Below are positions 47,146 through 58,300 of a DNA stretch of 64,000 nt, in pieces. The notes below the pieces were generated by a model. It was given only the letters and a program-made list of their open reading frames with translations. It was not told the DNA's origin and did not search any database. The position numbers and the translations under genes are program-made. Where the stretch lies: contig NOKP01000002.1 in assembly GCA_002682825.1 (NCBI GenBank), positions 6,182,309 through 6,246,308 of the forward strand, given 5' to 3'. Position 1 is the stretch's first letter. Every line of letters starts with the position of its first letter. This DNA is from Neonectria sp. B-13. Its lineage: Eukaryota > Ascomycota > Sordariomycetes > Hypocreales > Nectriaceae.

Positions 47146-48442
47146 GGCGACAAGACGCGTCAACAGTTGGCCTTGGAAGTCCGAGAAGTGATAATCGAAG
47201 AGCCTGACTTGTAGACCAGGACTCAGAAAGGTAGAGACACCTTATACGTATTTCTCAGCCATCCCCTTTTGTGAGTATTGCCCAGTATCACTTCGTATCA
47301 TGGCCGTATTCAACCTTGGCCGCAAGTTGGCATCCTTCATCTATTTCCAGCTGCAGTAATTTAGGCAACTCTACATTGTCAATCCATCACCTGACTGGTT
47401 GCAGGTCGATGGCCTTCATCAACTTACAGCTGTAAGTACTGAGTTGGTTCTACGCGGTGAACCCACAATGCTGTTGGTTGTAAGTCGGCATCCATCTTTC
47501 ATCTATGTGTGGTTGGAAGGAATGAGGCATTTACGAGAAGTAAATACAGTAGATGCATGACAAGGATCGGGCCTATCTATTTCCCTCACAACCTGAATAC
47601 CTGCAGCTGTTGGTTTGAAGTAAATGTAGCATAGCCTCAAAATAAATTGCGAGTTGTTCAGCTTCGGTAACGCTACGTCTAATTACCACTGACAGTTTAA
47701 GGTCTCACCTCATTGGAATATCTAGATAAAACGCTCTTGGGATGCTAGTTAGCAAGGAAGGATGCTCTGAACTATCCCGCTGTAGAATTGCATCTTCTAA
47801 GATACGATGGCGCTTTGATCGACAGAAAACAGGATCCGCTGCCCCACGGGGGAACCGTAAGTCAAGCTTGTTTCAAGTGTGCATGGACGCGCCTTTATTT
47901 TCTCGCTCCACTTTGGGAAGTCTCCGAGCCCGGTGTTGGTCGTTTTTATCGCCGTTTCCACATACGAAACATACGAGTTTACTCTAGTTGGGTGTCGATC
48001 CTCACGTAAATCATCCATACTACGGATATAAAACATGGGTCTACCCTGGTCGTATGTATCGATACCAATGTGAACCTGGACTTGGCTTGGAAGAGCCCTC
48101 AATACAGTTCGGTGTCATGTAATGTACTCCGAAGTATGCTGAGGCGGTGTCTTTTTTGTTGGCTCTCTACCAACACGTACAGGTTCTGAACCTTAAAATA
48201 AAAGAGGTGCAGTGGGATTATCTCGGGCGAGAGAGTGGGAGCTTCCGCCCGCGCCTGCCGTTACTTGCCAAGGGGGGGCGCCTGGGATGATTTTCTATAA
48301 TTAGCCCCGTGTCCCCAGCTCCGTGCTGCGCTGCTGCCTTCCCCACCGCCTCGGCCAAGCCACGTGCTCAGCCACAGCCGTCCAGTCCTCGTGTTGATTC
48401 TATCGCAAAGTGACCGAAATCAGATCATCACTGCCTGCCAAC
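47146..48442. other. intergenic, divergent promoters
   Basis: The subtilisin gene and the Ras-like gene diverge from here. Between 47270 and 47470 the motif AGTTGG/CATC...CATC recurs loosely. No gene is supported. Confidence 0.4.
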
Positions 48443-49431
48443 ATGCATCTCACCCAGCAAGAATCAGAGGTACTCAATCGGTACACCGAAGAGATTCGGC
48501 AGGGGCCAGGACGGATTGGCCCGTCGCCTTATGCCACCGTCATGGTGTGCTGTGTTGCCGACATCAATGGAAGAGGAGGTCGAGGGGAAATTATTCGGAG
48601 GGTAAGACGTGATTCTCGCTTCCCATGAGTGGCCAGGCTGACTCCGTCTCCAGCTGTTCGGGCCTGATTCTGAACTTGGTCCAGAATGCGATGGCCTCGA
48701 TGGGTAAGACGTTGCTCTTCCATGGGGAGATTCATCCTGTTACGGTGGACTAATTGAAAGACTATAGAGAGCCCGTGTCTAAGGGATTTAAAGTCCATGG
48801 TGCAATTCTTGACCTCGAATTGGACTGGATGTCTATCGAAGGGCGACAAGATTATCCGACCATCATGATGGCGAATCATGCCGATGCTTTCGTATTAGTA
48901 TACGATGATACAAGTCGCGAAAGCTTTGAGTCTTTGGTCAAATTCAACGATTTAATATCCTCTTTTCCCATGTTGCCGCTGTCCCAGTCTTCACCAGGTA
49001 CCGGCAACGTGTCAACTATGGACAAGTTGGGTACACCGCTCAGGAGCGCCTGGCGACGGCTACTGGAAAAGCTGGGACAACCTTCCTCGAAGCCACAATC
49101 AGCTTTAACAACCTCACAATATCACCTGCCCTCGAGTATTACCACAAATATGGACCCTGGACCCATACCGAAACTGGTTGTGGGCAATCACTCTCCGGAA
49201 GGCCCGTGCCTCGTTTCGCGAGAAGAGGGTGAAGAGTTAGCAAGACGACTCGGGGCCCCCTTTTATTTAATTTCCACAACCCTACCAGGCTGGGGCGACC
49301 ATGATGTTCTAGAGCAGTTGACCCCAAGGTTGATGTATCGGCGGGCTTGTGGGGAAAAGAAAGCAAGGGCATTTGGAGGAGTGCTTCGGGCTTCATTCTC
49401 TACATGGAGCCGATTTGATTCATCAGGTTGA
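48443..49431 (+). CDS. Ras-like protein without GTP-binding motifs (pseudo-GTPase)
   Basis: Three exons (48443-48601, 48654-48703, 48768-49431) give 290 residues. The layout follows small GTPases: a first strand ATVMVCCV, a domain with ADAFVLVYDDTSRESFESL (as FVLVYSITDRSSFE in Ras-like proteins), KLVVGNHSPE at the NKxD position and APFYLISTT near the SAK loop. But the P-loop G-x4-GK-S/T is replaced by ADINGRGGRGE, DxxGQE reads SIEGRQDY and NKxD reads GNHSPE. No CaaX box is present (end RFDSSG). It is therefore unlikely to bind GTP in the usual way. All splice sites are canonical and the frame is open, so decay is not obvious. Confidence 0.65.
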
Positions 49432-49601
49432 GACTAATAGTATATCTAAGGACTAAAAGTAATACCTGATTGCTTAAAGCTCGTCAATATTCTCATATTT
49501 TCCTACGATCAGCATCTGTTCTTCCCAGGGGACGAGTGTTTCCCCAGCGTCGCTCGCAAATCACCATCACTAACATAGTATAAAACTCTCCTAAGCCAAA
49601 C

Positions 49602-51988
49602 CTATAACATTAAAAAAGCGTACACCTTATGTTGAAGATACGCCCACACATCCTCCCTTGGTCCTGAATTGTTCGCGTACTCTGGCGTCATCCATACCTT
49701 ACAGTCTGTGTCTTCCTCGTATGGTACCACTTTCACTCCAGACAGTAAAACACTCAGCTCTGTGCGCTTCCAAACTGGATTTTCTATCTCATTTCCCTCA
49801 CACTTTGAACTGTCATCCACTCCACGAACTCGTCCAACCCAGTCATGCATGGGGACACCGGACTTCCTCCCCTCGCGACTGCGCGGAACGAGTGTCAGCT
49901 CTAGTGCACCTTCATCGTCGCTGTAGCTGCTGCGGACGTTAAATCGTAGGTTAGAAACCATGCGGACGCCCTGCCGCGTACCTCCAGCGTCTTGCAGCAA
50001 ATTTTTGCGGTTGGTCGTCGCTTGGACAGGAATGCTGATCTTGAGCGACTTCAGGGCGAAGTCACGCGGTCCATCGTCGTACACAATGGAGAAGATGAGG
50101 TCCTGTCGTTCGGGAATGATGGGCACTGCGTCCAGGGACGGCTTTGTTTTGGAGGAGATTCGGTACTTCAAGACGGGGAGGCCTGCAAAGGCGTCAGGAA
50201 GGACGCCCAGAACAGGTGCCGGAAGAGCAAAGTCCTCAAAGTCGGAGTCTTGATCTTGCCGAGGACCAGCGACGCCAACCAGGTTCCACGACGTCGGGAT
50301 TGATGCTCCACTCGTAGCGCTGCTGTTGAAAACGACCTTGCCACTTTCGAGACGGGGCATATTGAGATTCCGGGCATAAGGAGGCAAGGCTTGACGTACC
50401 AATCTTGGCTGACGGACCTGTTCTCTAAGGCTATGAAGCTGGCAGGCGACCTTTGCTTGGATTGCCTAGACGCGTAGAAGATCTAATGAGGGTCCTTCGC
50501 GGTAGGATAGATATCCTGATATACGGTTGAGGGCCTCGGCTTGCTCAATTTCCGGCATCTCTCCGATCTGGAGTTGCCAAGAGGGGCTGTTAAACTGGAA
50601 TCCTGTCATGGCGGATGTGGCGCACTGCTCGGTGAACCACCCCGAGTGAAGACGATTCATCTCCAGTTTCAGTGTTTGGTAGACATCATCTGCCATCTTT
50701 TCTACGAGAAGAAGGCGTAGGTCATTCGTTGTCTTTGTGGTTCCCCAGACGAAGAACGGGCTACGCGTCTTGCCGTCCGGCTTGTCGTCGGTTCGTGTTC
50801 CCTTACCATTGTGATCCCAGTGGATAGTTGCGATCGGTTGGTTGCACCGACGTTGGGGCTTGTCAGGGTTCTCAGGGGGCTCTTCGGGCACTGTGGGGTC
50901 CGGGACAGTGAACTGCTTCTTGTATGACATCTCGAACTCCTGCGTCGTGATCTTGGAGGCTGCCGAGAAGTACTGTTGGTGAGGAGGCAGCTCAAACCGC
51001 AAGCGCTCAAGACCACTCGTGATGGGCTTATCGCTGAAGAAACCCAGCATTGTTTCGTTGTCGATGATGTCCTGGCGGAGCAACATTGGGGCGGCCTCTA
51101 GGTCTGTCTTGACTGGGTTGACCGACACCTTCAAGTCGGGAGACTGGGCGACGACCTGAGACCGTAGATAGAACCCAAAGCGCGGGATTGGCGGACGGCT
51201 CTGAATACAGCCAGGCTCATTGAAGAGGCGGTTAATCGCTTTCTTGATCGAGCGCCGGACAGGGTCGTCGGCCGGGGAGCCCTCGGGAGTCTCGGCGTCT
51301 GCGCCGCCCTGGTTGCCCAAGCTCAGAGCCCCGTCGATCAAGGCCTCGACCCAATTGTGATCAATGAAGAAGAACCGGAGACTCTCACGTGGCAGGTGGC
51401 TCTGGTCCGTCAGAAGGTAATGCGACGGCACGTTGATTAGATAGTACAGGTCAAGCACGAAGCGGAAGATGGTCATCCAATCAGGCGACGCTGGCTCGTT
51501 AAACTCGTCGTACGGAGGTGCGTAGGATAACGTCCCTCCGGGAGGCCTTGTATCGAGACTAGAAGCCACTTCATAAGCAGCCTTGTCCATTGCCGAGTCG
51601 AGAAAGGGCGCCACGGAATTATACGACAGATCCGGCGCCGCACTGGCAGGTCGAACCCATTGAGGCGCAGGCGAGGCCTGAGACACCCTGACCACGTTGT
51701 CCACCAAACTCTCAAGAGACTTTGCAAGATCCTTTCGGGTGAAGTAAGATCGAGAAGTCGCTCGTACCATCTGCCCACGTGCTTCATCAGTGGCCAGCTT
51801 GAGAATCTGATGGCGAACGCGAGTAAGGGCAAGGGTTCTTCCTAGTGACCAGACTGTAGAGAAGGTTATATCTATCATTCCCAGGCCTTTGTCGACGATC
51901 TGTAACCCTGTGCCTGAGTTCGACAGAAGATGCCACTCCAAGGGCGGCACGACGTTCAGGGTCAGCGGGCCATGCATCAGCGCCACTG
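49602..51988 (-). pseudogene. long unknown gene broken by a stop and an LTR insertion
   Basis: One continuous frame (no introns) runs from the LTR border at 51988 to the stop at 49602, about 795 codons, with a single internal TAG at 50468-50466. The first codons visible downstream of the LTR are HTVALMHGPLTLNVVPPLEWHLL; the original start is lost or displaced. A central segment, ESLRFFFIDHNWVEALIDGA, and HYLLTDQSHLP resemble, to my memory, uncharacterised large bacterial proteins, which would suggest transfer; this is unverified. No signal peptide or membrane segment is seen. GC-rich codon use and lack of introns contrast with the neighbours. Confidence 0.6.
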
Positions 51989-52110
51989 TGTGATAGTCGG
52001 GTCTGACCAAGGGGTCTAGGGTAGGTCTAAGGTATATAGTTTAATGATTAAGTGGATTAGGATTTTATAGTAAGTAATATAGGTTATAATAATAATATAT
52101 AATAGTATAT
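51989..52110 (-). mobile_element. LTR fragment inserted at the 5' end of the unknown gene
   Basis: The stretch TGTGATAGTCGGGTCTGACC and following AGGGGTCTAGGGTAGGTCTA matches the 3' end of the solo LTR at 39779 in the same orientation. Differences are almost only transitions. It fades after about 52110 into AT-rich sequence, so the far end and target duplication are not visible. Confidence 0.75.
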
Positions 52111-52941
52111 TTTAAAGGGGCCTTAGGTCTACTCTTATATAAAATCAAAGGTATAAGTATTAGATAACTAATACTAATACTAACTATTATAGTTTTATTA
52201 GCTATCTTAAAGTTATTCTTATGAAACATATTAATAAAGCTTATATTAAGTCTTGATATTATAAGATTTAATATAATTTAAATAAGAAATATAATACTAG
52301 GCTATTTTTAAGCTTAATAGATTATATATAATATTTTAAGAAATAGAAAATATAAGGAAAATAGCCTCTTTCTTAAAAACTAAACAATGTATAATAGGTT
52401 TAATAGCTCTTTACTAATTTAGTATCTATTTCAATAGAATAATAAAGATAGAATAATATGTACTCTCTTATATATAGATATATACTTATAAAAGAGAGAA
52501 AGTAATATCTTAATAGAATTTATATAGATAATTTCCTTGAATTTATCTTATATTAGTCTTACTAATTAAAGCCTTAATTGCCTTCTTTTATAATCTCTCT
52601 ATCTAAAGAATTTCCTCTCTTTTCAACTTAATCTAGCTATCTTGTCTATTGTTATCCTTACAGCCAGCTCCCTCGTTTAATACTACCTACAGTCAGCAGC
52701 TACACTAGAAAGCATGACTAAGAAAAGTTTCAAGCTTATATGCATTAGGCATTTTAGGAATAGCCTTTAGTAAGTACCCAGGCAGTTCTCAACATCTTGT
52801 CCTTAGCTAGATTTCTATGCTAAGATCTTAAAAATTTAGCCTATGCTTAGCTTAACTCTAACTCTTAGAAATGAGCTTAGGTTAATGCCTAATTGTTCGA
52901 TTTTATAGTAGTACTAACTCTATTCTACTTTCTTCACCAAT
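52111..52941. other. AT-rich stretch, probably mutated retroelement interior
   Basis: Extremely AT-rich with many TATA and TTAA steps up to about 52640, then mixed. No open frame. It separates the LTR-broken gene from the first SesA-like gene. Confidence 0.55.
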
Positions 52942-53562
52942 ATGCTATCCGCAGAGATTAAGAACTTCATTTCTGGTTTTATGACCTACCTTGAAGACGC
53001 AGAGAAAGGCTACACTTCTCTCAGCATCAATCCAAATCTGCCACCGAGTTTTAGCAGTGCGGGGAAATCGGCCGCCCTTGCCAGACAGATCGTTAAGGGT
53101 ATTCCAGAACAGTTGCCCAAAGACAATTCAAACAGCAATGAGTCTACAATTAAGAAGATCATACTGTCGATAAAGACCCGGGTGGAGCACTTGAGCTACA
53201 TTTCCAGAGCCGTTAAAAAAGACAGAGAAAATGCCACACTGGTCGCTTATGAAAGGCTCTCACAAAACCCGGACATTGATGGAATCGACGTTGTGCTGTT
53301 CCGACTTCTGGGAGGTCTAAAGAGCCTCCATGACAAAGGCACCATTTCAATAACACCCGATCAGCTCTTCGAACTGCGCAAAGCTCTTGAGGCCCTGCCT
53401 AAGCAACCTTCTAAGCCTGAGAAAGGCGCAATGAGCCACCACGGAATTGGTGATATATTCAACAATCTGAGGGAGGGCTATCAGTACGTCAGCAAAGACA
53501 ACTCCAGGATGAATATTGCCGACCAGATCACGACGTACAAGGAAAAGAATGAGGAGGAGTGA
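52942..53562 (+). CDS. SesA-like protein with C-terminal amyloid-type motif
   Basis: A single intact exon of 206 residues starts at ATG 52942. Residues 1-155 form a helical domain (IKNFISGFMTYLEDAEKGYT, LPPSFSSAGKSAALARQIV, LRKALEALPKQ). By eye it aligns with the protein at 53794-54429 at the LPxxF and following helices, so both probably belong to the SesA group (PF17107-like). The tail, HHGIGDIFNNLREGYQYVS at residues 166-184, resembles the paired G-x-G-D-x-F-N-N / x-Q-x signalling motifs of fungal NLR partners. Inference: it is a cell-death effector activated by the neighbouring NLR through motif templating. It is convergent with the second copy. Confidence 0.6.
   Translation: MLSAEIKNFISGFMTYLEDAEKGYTSLSINPNLPPSFSSAGKSAALARQIVKGIPEQLPKDNSNSNESTIKKIILSIKTRVEHLSYISRAVKKDRENATLVAYERLSQNPDIDGIDVVLFRLLGGLKSLHDKGTISITPDQLFELRKALEALPKQPSKPEKGAMSHHGIGDIFNNLREGYQYVSKDNSRMNIADQITTYKEKNEEE
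53437..53514 (+). other. amyloid-type signalling motif (effector 1)
   Basis: The codons encode GIGDIFNN, then EGYQYV and KDNSRMN. These can be aligned with the motifs in the two neighbours, but the glycine of the second half and some polar positions are lost, so the motif is more diverged than in the partner. Confidence 0.5.
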
Positions 53563-53793
53563 TTATGGACCGCCACTCTCGAGGCTAGGGGACCAAACCG
53601 CAAGGGCAATTAGTATCTGAAACCAAGGCAGCTTGAAGTTCATTTTGACAGGAATACGATTTAACATTATTTACTGGCATGATCGAATTAAGTCAGCAAT
53701 ATGTATATAACTGTATAACAAGCCAAGCAAGTTGCCGACGTCCCTCTAGCTTTCACTTCAGGCAGAGAGTCACCTGCTTGGAGGATATACACA
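53563..53793. other. convergent 3' region of the SesA-like pair
   Basis: This is the 231-base space between the two convergent genes. It has no gene and a fairly AT-rich middle that may hold both terminators. Confidence 0.4.
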
Positions 53794-54429
53794 TTACTGG
53801 TGTCGGAATTCCCCAATGTTGATCGAGTGCGCAACGCTTTGATGTCCCTTGCCAGTGTTGATGAACTGCGACCCGCCACCCGCGTTGTTGAATTGGTCTC
53901 CTGTTCCGTAATGCGTAAGTGCTGGGTTGCTGCTGGGAATCGAAGCCGGTACATTAGATAACTCCCAAATCGCCTCCGTCAACTCGTCCAACTTCTCTTC
54001 CGTGGCCGCCGTAATCGCTTGGTTTGCTGCCAATAGCTGCACGTCGTCTAAAAGGCCCGTCATAAGTTCCTCGACTTTGCTCTCTTTGCCTAGCCTGCGG
54101 ATGGCAAGGCGATAGCGCTCCGCCCGTGAGGCGTCGGGCTGAGTGGCCAAGTCCTGCATAATATCCCTCAGCCGCTCAGCCCGGTCTCTGCAGCCTTCGA
54201 GTAGGGGTGTAATGGTTGCATAATCGTTGTGCTGCCCTGAAGGCTCCTGGATGCTCTTTTCTGCAGTTTGCAGCATATTCCGCACAAGCGGAAATCGCCG
54301 GGCTACCTCGCGGAACGTCCGTGGAAGATGGCGGCTATTCTCAATAGCCTTGAAGAGTTTGGAGGTTCCGTCGATGATGCCAATAATGGCCGATATTAGC
54401 CCAATAACGACATGGCTTTCCGTTCTCAA
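53794..54429 (-). CDS. SesA-type domain protein with C-terminal amyloid-type motif
   Basis: The frame encodes a domain of the SesA/NACHT-N type: HVVIGLISAIIGIIDGTSKL, RHLPRTFREVARRFPLVRNM, then LLEGCRDRAERLRDIMQDLA and a long helix (ATEEKLDELTEAIWEL). The C-terminal tail has HYGTGDQFNNAGGGSQFIN-TGKGHQ, three G-x-G-x-Q steps as in amyloid-forming signalling motifs. No ATG lies in frame upstream before a stop at about 54182 of the extended reading; the first alternative codon is TTG 54429. Either a 5' exon is missed, or the start codon is lost. Expected role: a death effector partner of the NLR. Confidence 0.65.
   Translation of the reverse strand: MRTESHVVIGLISAIIGIIDGTSKLFKAIENSRHLPRTFREVARRFPLVRNMLQTAEKSIQEPSGQHNDYATITPLLEGCRDRAERLRDIMQDLATQPDASRAERYRLAIRRLGKESKVEELMTGLLDDVQLLAANQAITAATEEKLDELTEAIWELSNVPASIPSSNPALTHYGTGDQFNNAGGGSQFINTGKGHQSVAHSINIGEFRHQ
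53839..53913 (-). other. amyloid-type signalling motif (effector 2)
   Basis: The codons encode GTGDQFNN, GGGSQFIN and GKGHQ in succession. This is the best-preserved of the three related motifs in the locus. Confidence 0.6.
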
Positions 54430-54479
54430 TGAGGATTGCTGGGAGAAGATGTTCGCTGAGCGGCGATTGGATTTGGTGA

Positions 54480-54530
54480 AGAAGAGACTCGCGGATGGTG
54501 GAAGAAGAGACTCGCGGATGATGGAAGAAG
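54480..54530 (+). repeat. tandem duplication of about 25 bases
   Basis: GAAGAAGAGACTCGCGGATG-GTG is followed at once by a near-identical copy. It lies just upstream of the SesA-type frame and could have disturbed its 5' end. Confidence 0.8.
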
Positions 54531-55399
54531 TGACACCTGCATCCAGCTGAACCCCCTTGCCGCTTCGGCTCAGCCTCAGCTAGTCTGTGACTCTTACTGC
54601 ATGCATTATGCCGGCAACTGAGGTTGAAACTGGTCTGCTGATGGCGCCTGATGCCTAACCCGACCCACACCCTATCGCCTATGGACGCCCTGGAGAGGTT
54701 GATTGTCCCTTTGGCGTGCAGACACAGCCTACTGGAGTTGTGACGAGGCCAAAGTGCCTTACCACCAACAACATTAGACGCCTGGGGCTTGTGTTTGATC
54801 CACTCAAACAATGCCTCTCGTAGCCAATTAAATCGTTCGTTATAAGGTTGCGCTTTGAATCAAGGGGAGGTACTCTGTATATACGAAGTACAGCCAGGAC
54901 TTCGTGGATACATTGCAAGCGCCGGTGGCTTTCAAACTTGGTCGAACGTTGGTCAAGGCGATCAGGAGTGATGCAGTCAGCCTATAGGGGGCTAAGGCCT
55001 GGACCTAGACCAAAAAGGTTAGCTCTAGCGGTTGGGTAGATTTGAATGGACTCTTTCATTTCGTGGCTTTCATAACCTCCTGTTATTGTAGCCAAGGGAG
55101 TGCAAACAGTTCGCCAGACTTCATACATACACTAGTAAAATGCCTATCTCTAACCGCCTAAGAACTTGGTCAATAAATCGTTGTACGTTTGAGTTGACTC
55201 TGATTCAGTCCTGCCTTCTTCTTGGGTTAGACTTATATGCTATAAAGGTACTTATAGGGAGCTCTATGATACGAGTTTAGGAACATTAGAGTGCCATGAT
55301 ATGAACATGAGTTAAATTGGACCTTTTCAGCCTTGAAATTTCAACTGCATTCTATGTATCACTGAGAAACGACTACTAGAAATACTAGAGTGCAAATCC
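54531..55399. other. intergenic between effector 2 and the NLR
   Basis: The SesA-type gene and the NLR diverge from this region of nearly 0.9 kb, so it should carry both promoters. No gene is supported. Short minus frames exist without similarity. Confidence 0.45.
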
Positions 55400-58300
55400 A
55401 TGACTTACAGCAGGCTTAGTGACCAGTTTACTAACTCAGGAATCCAGTCCATCGCTAAGGACAACACAATCTAGCATATAACTCTTAGTAAGTATGAACT
55501 ATGATTAGATGAGGGGATTAACTGCTAATAAGTTCAAAGTCCTAATGAGAATGAGATTAAGAAAGAGAAATGCTAGAATTTCATGTCCTAGCACTACAAT
55601 CCCCATTATCAGAAACGCGATATCGAGAGGAAGAAAGGTAGACTCTATGAGCCTTCGTGCAAATGGATTTTTAACGAAGCCAAGTTCCAACAATGGCACG
55701 ACCAGAAGGATTATTCATGCCTATGGATTAATGGCAGTCTAGGAAAAGGCAAGACAATGCTTCTATGCACCATCATCAACAATCTGATCAAGTCGAATGA
55801 TAAGGCCGTAAGAGCATCCAACACTAGGTCAGGGTTTTCAATTGTTTCCTTTGCATTTTTTATTAGGACCGACCAGAGGTATAACACTGCACAATCTATC
55901 CTGATCAGCCTTCTATCCGGACTTGTCAAGGCATGAGACTTGGTTCTTCAGCATATTGTAAAGAGATACAACCACAACAACAACTACCCATTCGAAGGAG
56001 AAACCTCATTCAACGCTCTCAAAGACATCTTTTCAAATGTTTTGAATGATGCTAAGGCAGATGAGATCTGCTTGGTTGTTGATGCACTCAATGAGTGCGC
56101 TATCGATCTCAAAAGCCTCCTGGATCTAATCGTGAGGACATTATCCCTTCTGAATGTGAGATGGCTGGTCTCTAGCTACAGCAAAGATTCCATCCAGAGG
56201 GTACTCTGCAGTACTGAACTGAGCACGCAGGAACTGAGTCTTAATCAACACTGGACCGAGATTGTGGATGCCATTGACAAGTACATAGTCTACTAACTCG
56301 CGGATAATCAGGGGAGGTTCAAGCATCTAATCGAGGATAAGCCCACTGAAAAGCGACTCCAGAGTACGCTACAACGCAAGGCAGATGGCACCTTCCTGTG
56401 GGTGTCCCTTGTTCTGAGCCAGCTCGAAAAAGCGGAGACTTGGGATTTCGAGGAAGTTCTTGATCAGTTGCCTCAGGATCTTGGGAAGCTGTATGAGAAG
56501 TTTCTCAAAGATATCTCCCAGAGCAGGCACAAGGACCTTTGTCAATGAGCTCTTGCCACAGCAACAGCAACTTTACGACCACTGCAACTGGAGGAACTGA
56601 AAGTATTGGCTGGGTTCCCGGACAAGATCACAACGCTGGCAGTGGTCGAACGAATTGTAGCCTTTAGTGGCGCCTTCCTTCACATCCAAGACAATCAAGT
56701 CTCTCTCGTTCATCTGTCTGCTCAATAGTTCTTGACAGCTGAGAAATTGGACACGACTTTTGGACCCAACCTGCCAGACATACACGCCCATTTGTTCTCA
56801 TGGTCGCTATTGCTCATGAAGCAAACCCTTAAGCGCGATATCTACGACATTAGATCACCTGGAGCCAATATCAATGAGATTTTGCCTCCTATACCTTCAC
56901 CATTGTCACATTTGAGATATTCCTGTGTTTACTGGGTTCATCCTCTTGATCGGGTTGAGATGATGAATCTGTCGCACTACCAGACGATTAGCGAATTCAT
57001 CAAGAAAACGCTGTTGAACTGGCTGGAGGCGATGAGCCTATAATGGCAGATTCTGCAAGCAGTAAAGGCAATGAGGATTCTTAGCCGCATCATGGTAAGT
57101 GTGCAAATCTCTCAAATTCCAGATTCAAGTTTGACACTTATATAGCAAAAGGTCACAGACCAAGAACTAAGCGGACTTGTTGAAGATTCGCGGCATTTCA
57201 TGTTATTTCATAGCCACACTATTGAGAGGTTCCCTCTTCAGGTCTATGGAGCAGTCCTCCTATTCAGCCCTACAAAAATTCTGGTCAGGAAGCTTTTCGA
57301 GGCAGAGGAGCCAGACTGGGTCGTATTAAAACTCAAGATGGAGACGAACTGGGACTCCTGCATCCAGACATTTCGGGTCCACGGTTTGCCTCCCAGTTCT
57401 ATCGCCATATCACCTGATGCCAAAATGCTTGCTTCAGGTTCCTCGGATGCTTCAGTCATCATCTGGGATATAGAGTCGGGCCAGCTAATGACGGGATTCA
57501 GAGTTGAATTCATGGTCCATACACTTGCTTTTTCAGGCGATGGCGCAAAACTTGCTATTGCGGGGTTTAATGGCAGCTTTCACCTCTGGAATATGCGAAC
57601 TGGGTCATACACGCGGTTGCAGTGGGGTCCCCCAGAACATAACACCTTGCCCATCATCACCCTCAAACACAACTCGAGTATGTTAACGACTGCTGCGGCG
57701 ACTGCTGCGACGAATGCGGCCCGTTCGGACGCACTGATGTCGCGAATTCTGTCGCCACCAAAGACAGACCGAAAGCCCGCCATCCAGCACATTGCCTTCT
57801 CTCCCACGAAAGAGAAAGAGATGGTAGTAACGGGCTCAGATGATGGGGCGGTCAGCGTATGGGACCTAGCGACCAGCAAATGCGTCCTGACTGTCAATGT
57901 TAGTGGCCGGGTCATATCAGTGACATTCTCTTCAGATGGGCAGCGAATGGCGGCAGGTTCGACAGACAACACAATTGGAGTGTGGCATTCAGACTCTGGC
58001 GAACTCATTCGGACGCTGGAAGGCCACACCGAAGAGGTGAGATCGGTGACCTTTTTAGGAGCCGATCAACTGGTCTCGGGTTCATTAGACCACACAATGA
58101 AGATCTGGGACCTGAATACAGGCCACTGCACTAAGACCCTAGAAGAAAACACGGGTGTCAGTTCGGTTTTCTCTCTGGGATACGGCCGATGTTTCGCATC
58201 TGCCTTGTTTGGGGGCACGATCAAGTTGTGGGACAACAGAGGCAAATGTACCCAGATCCTTAAGGGACAAGGTCATGCGGGTGGGTGTCTCGCGTTTTCT

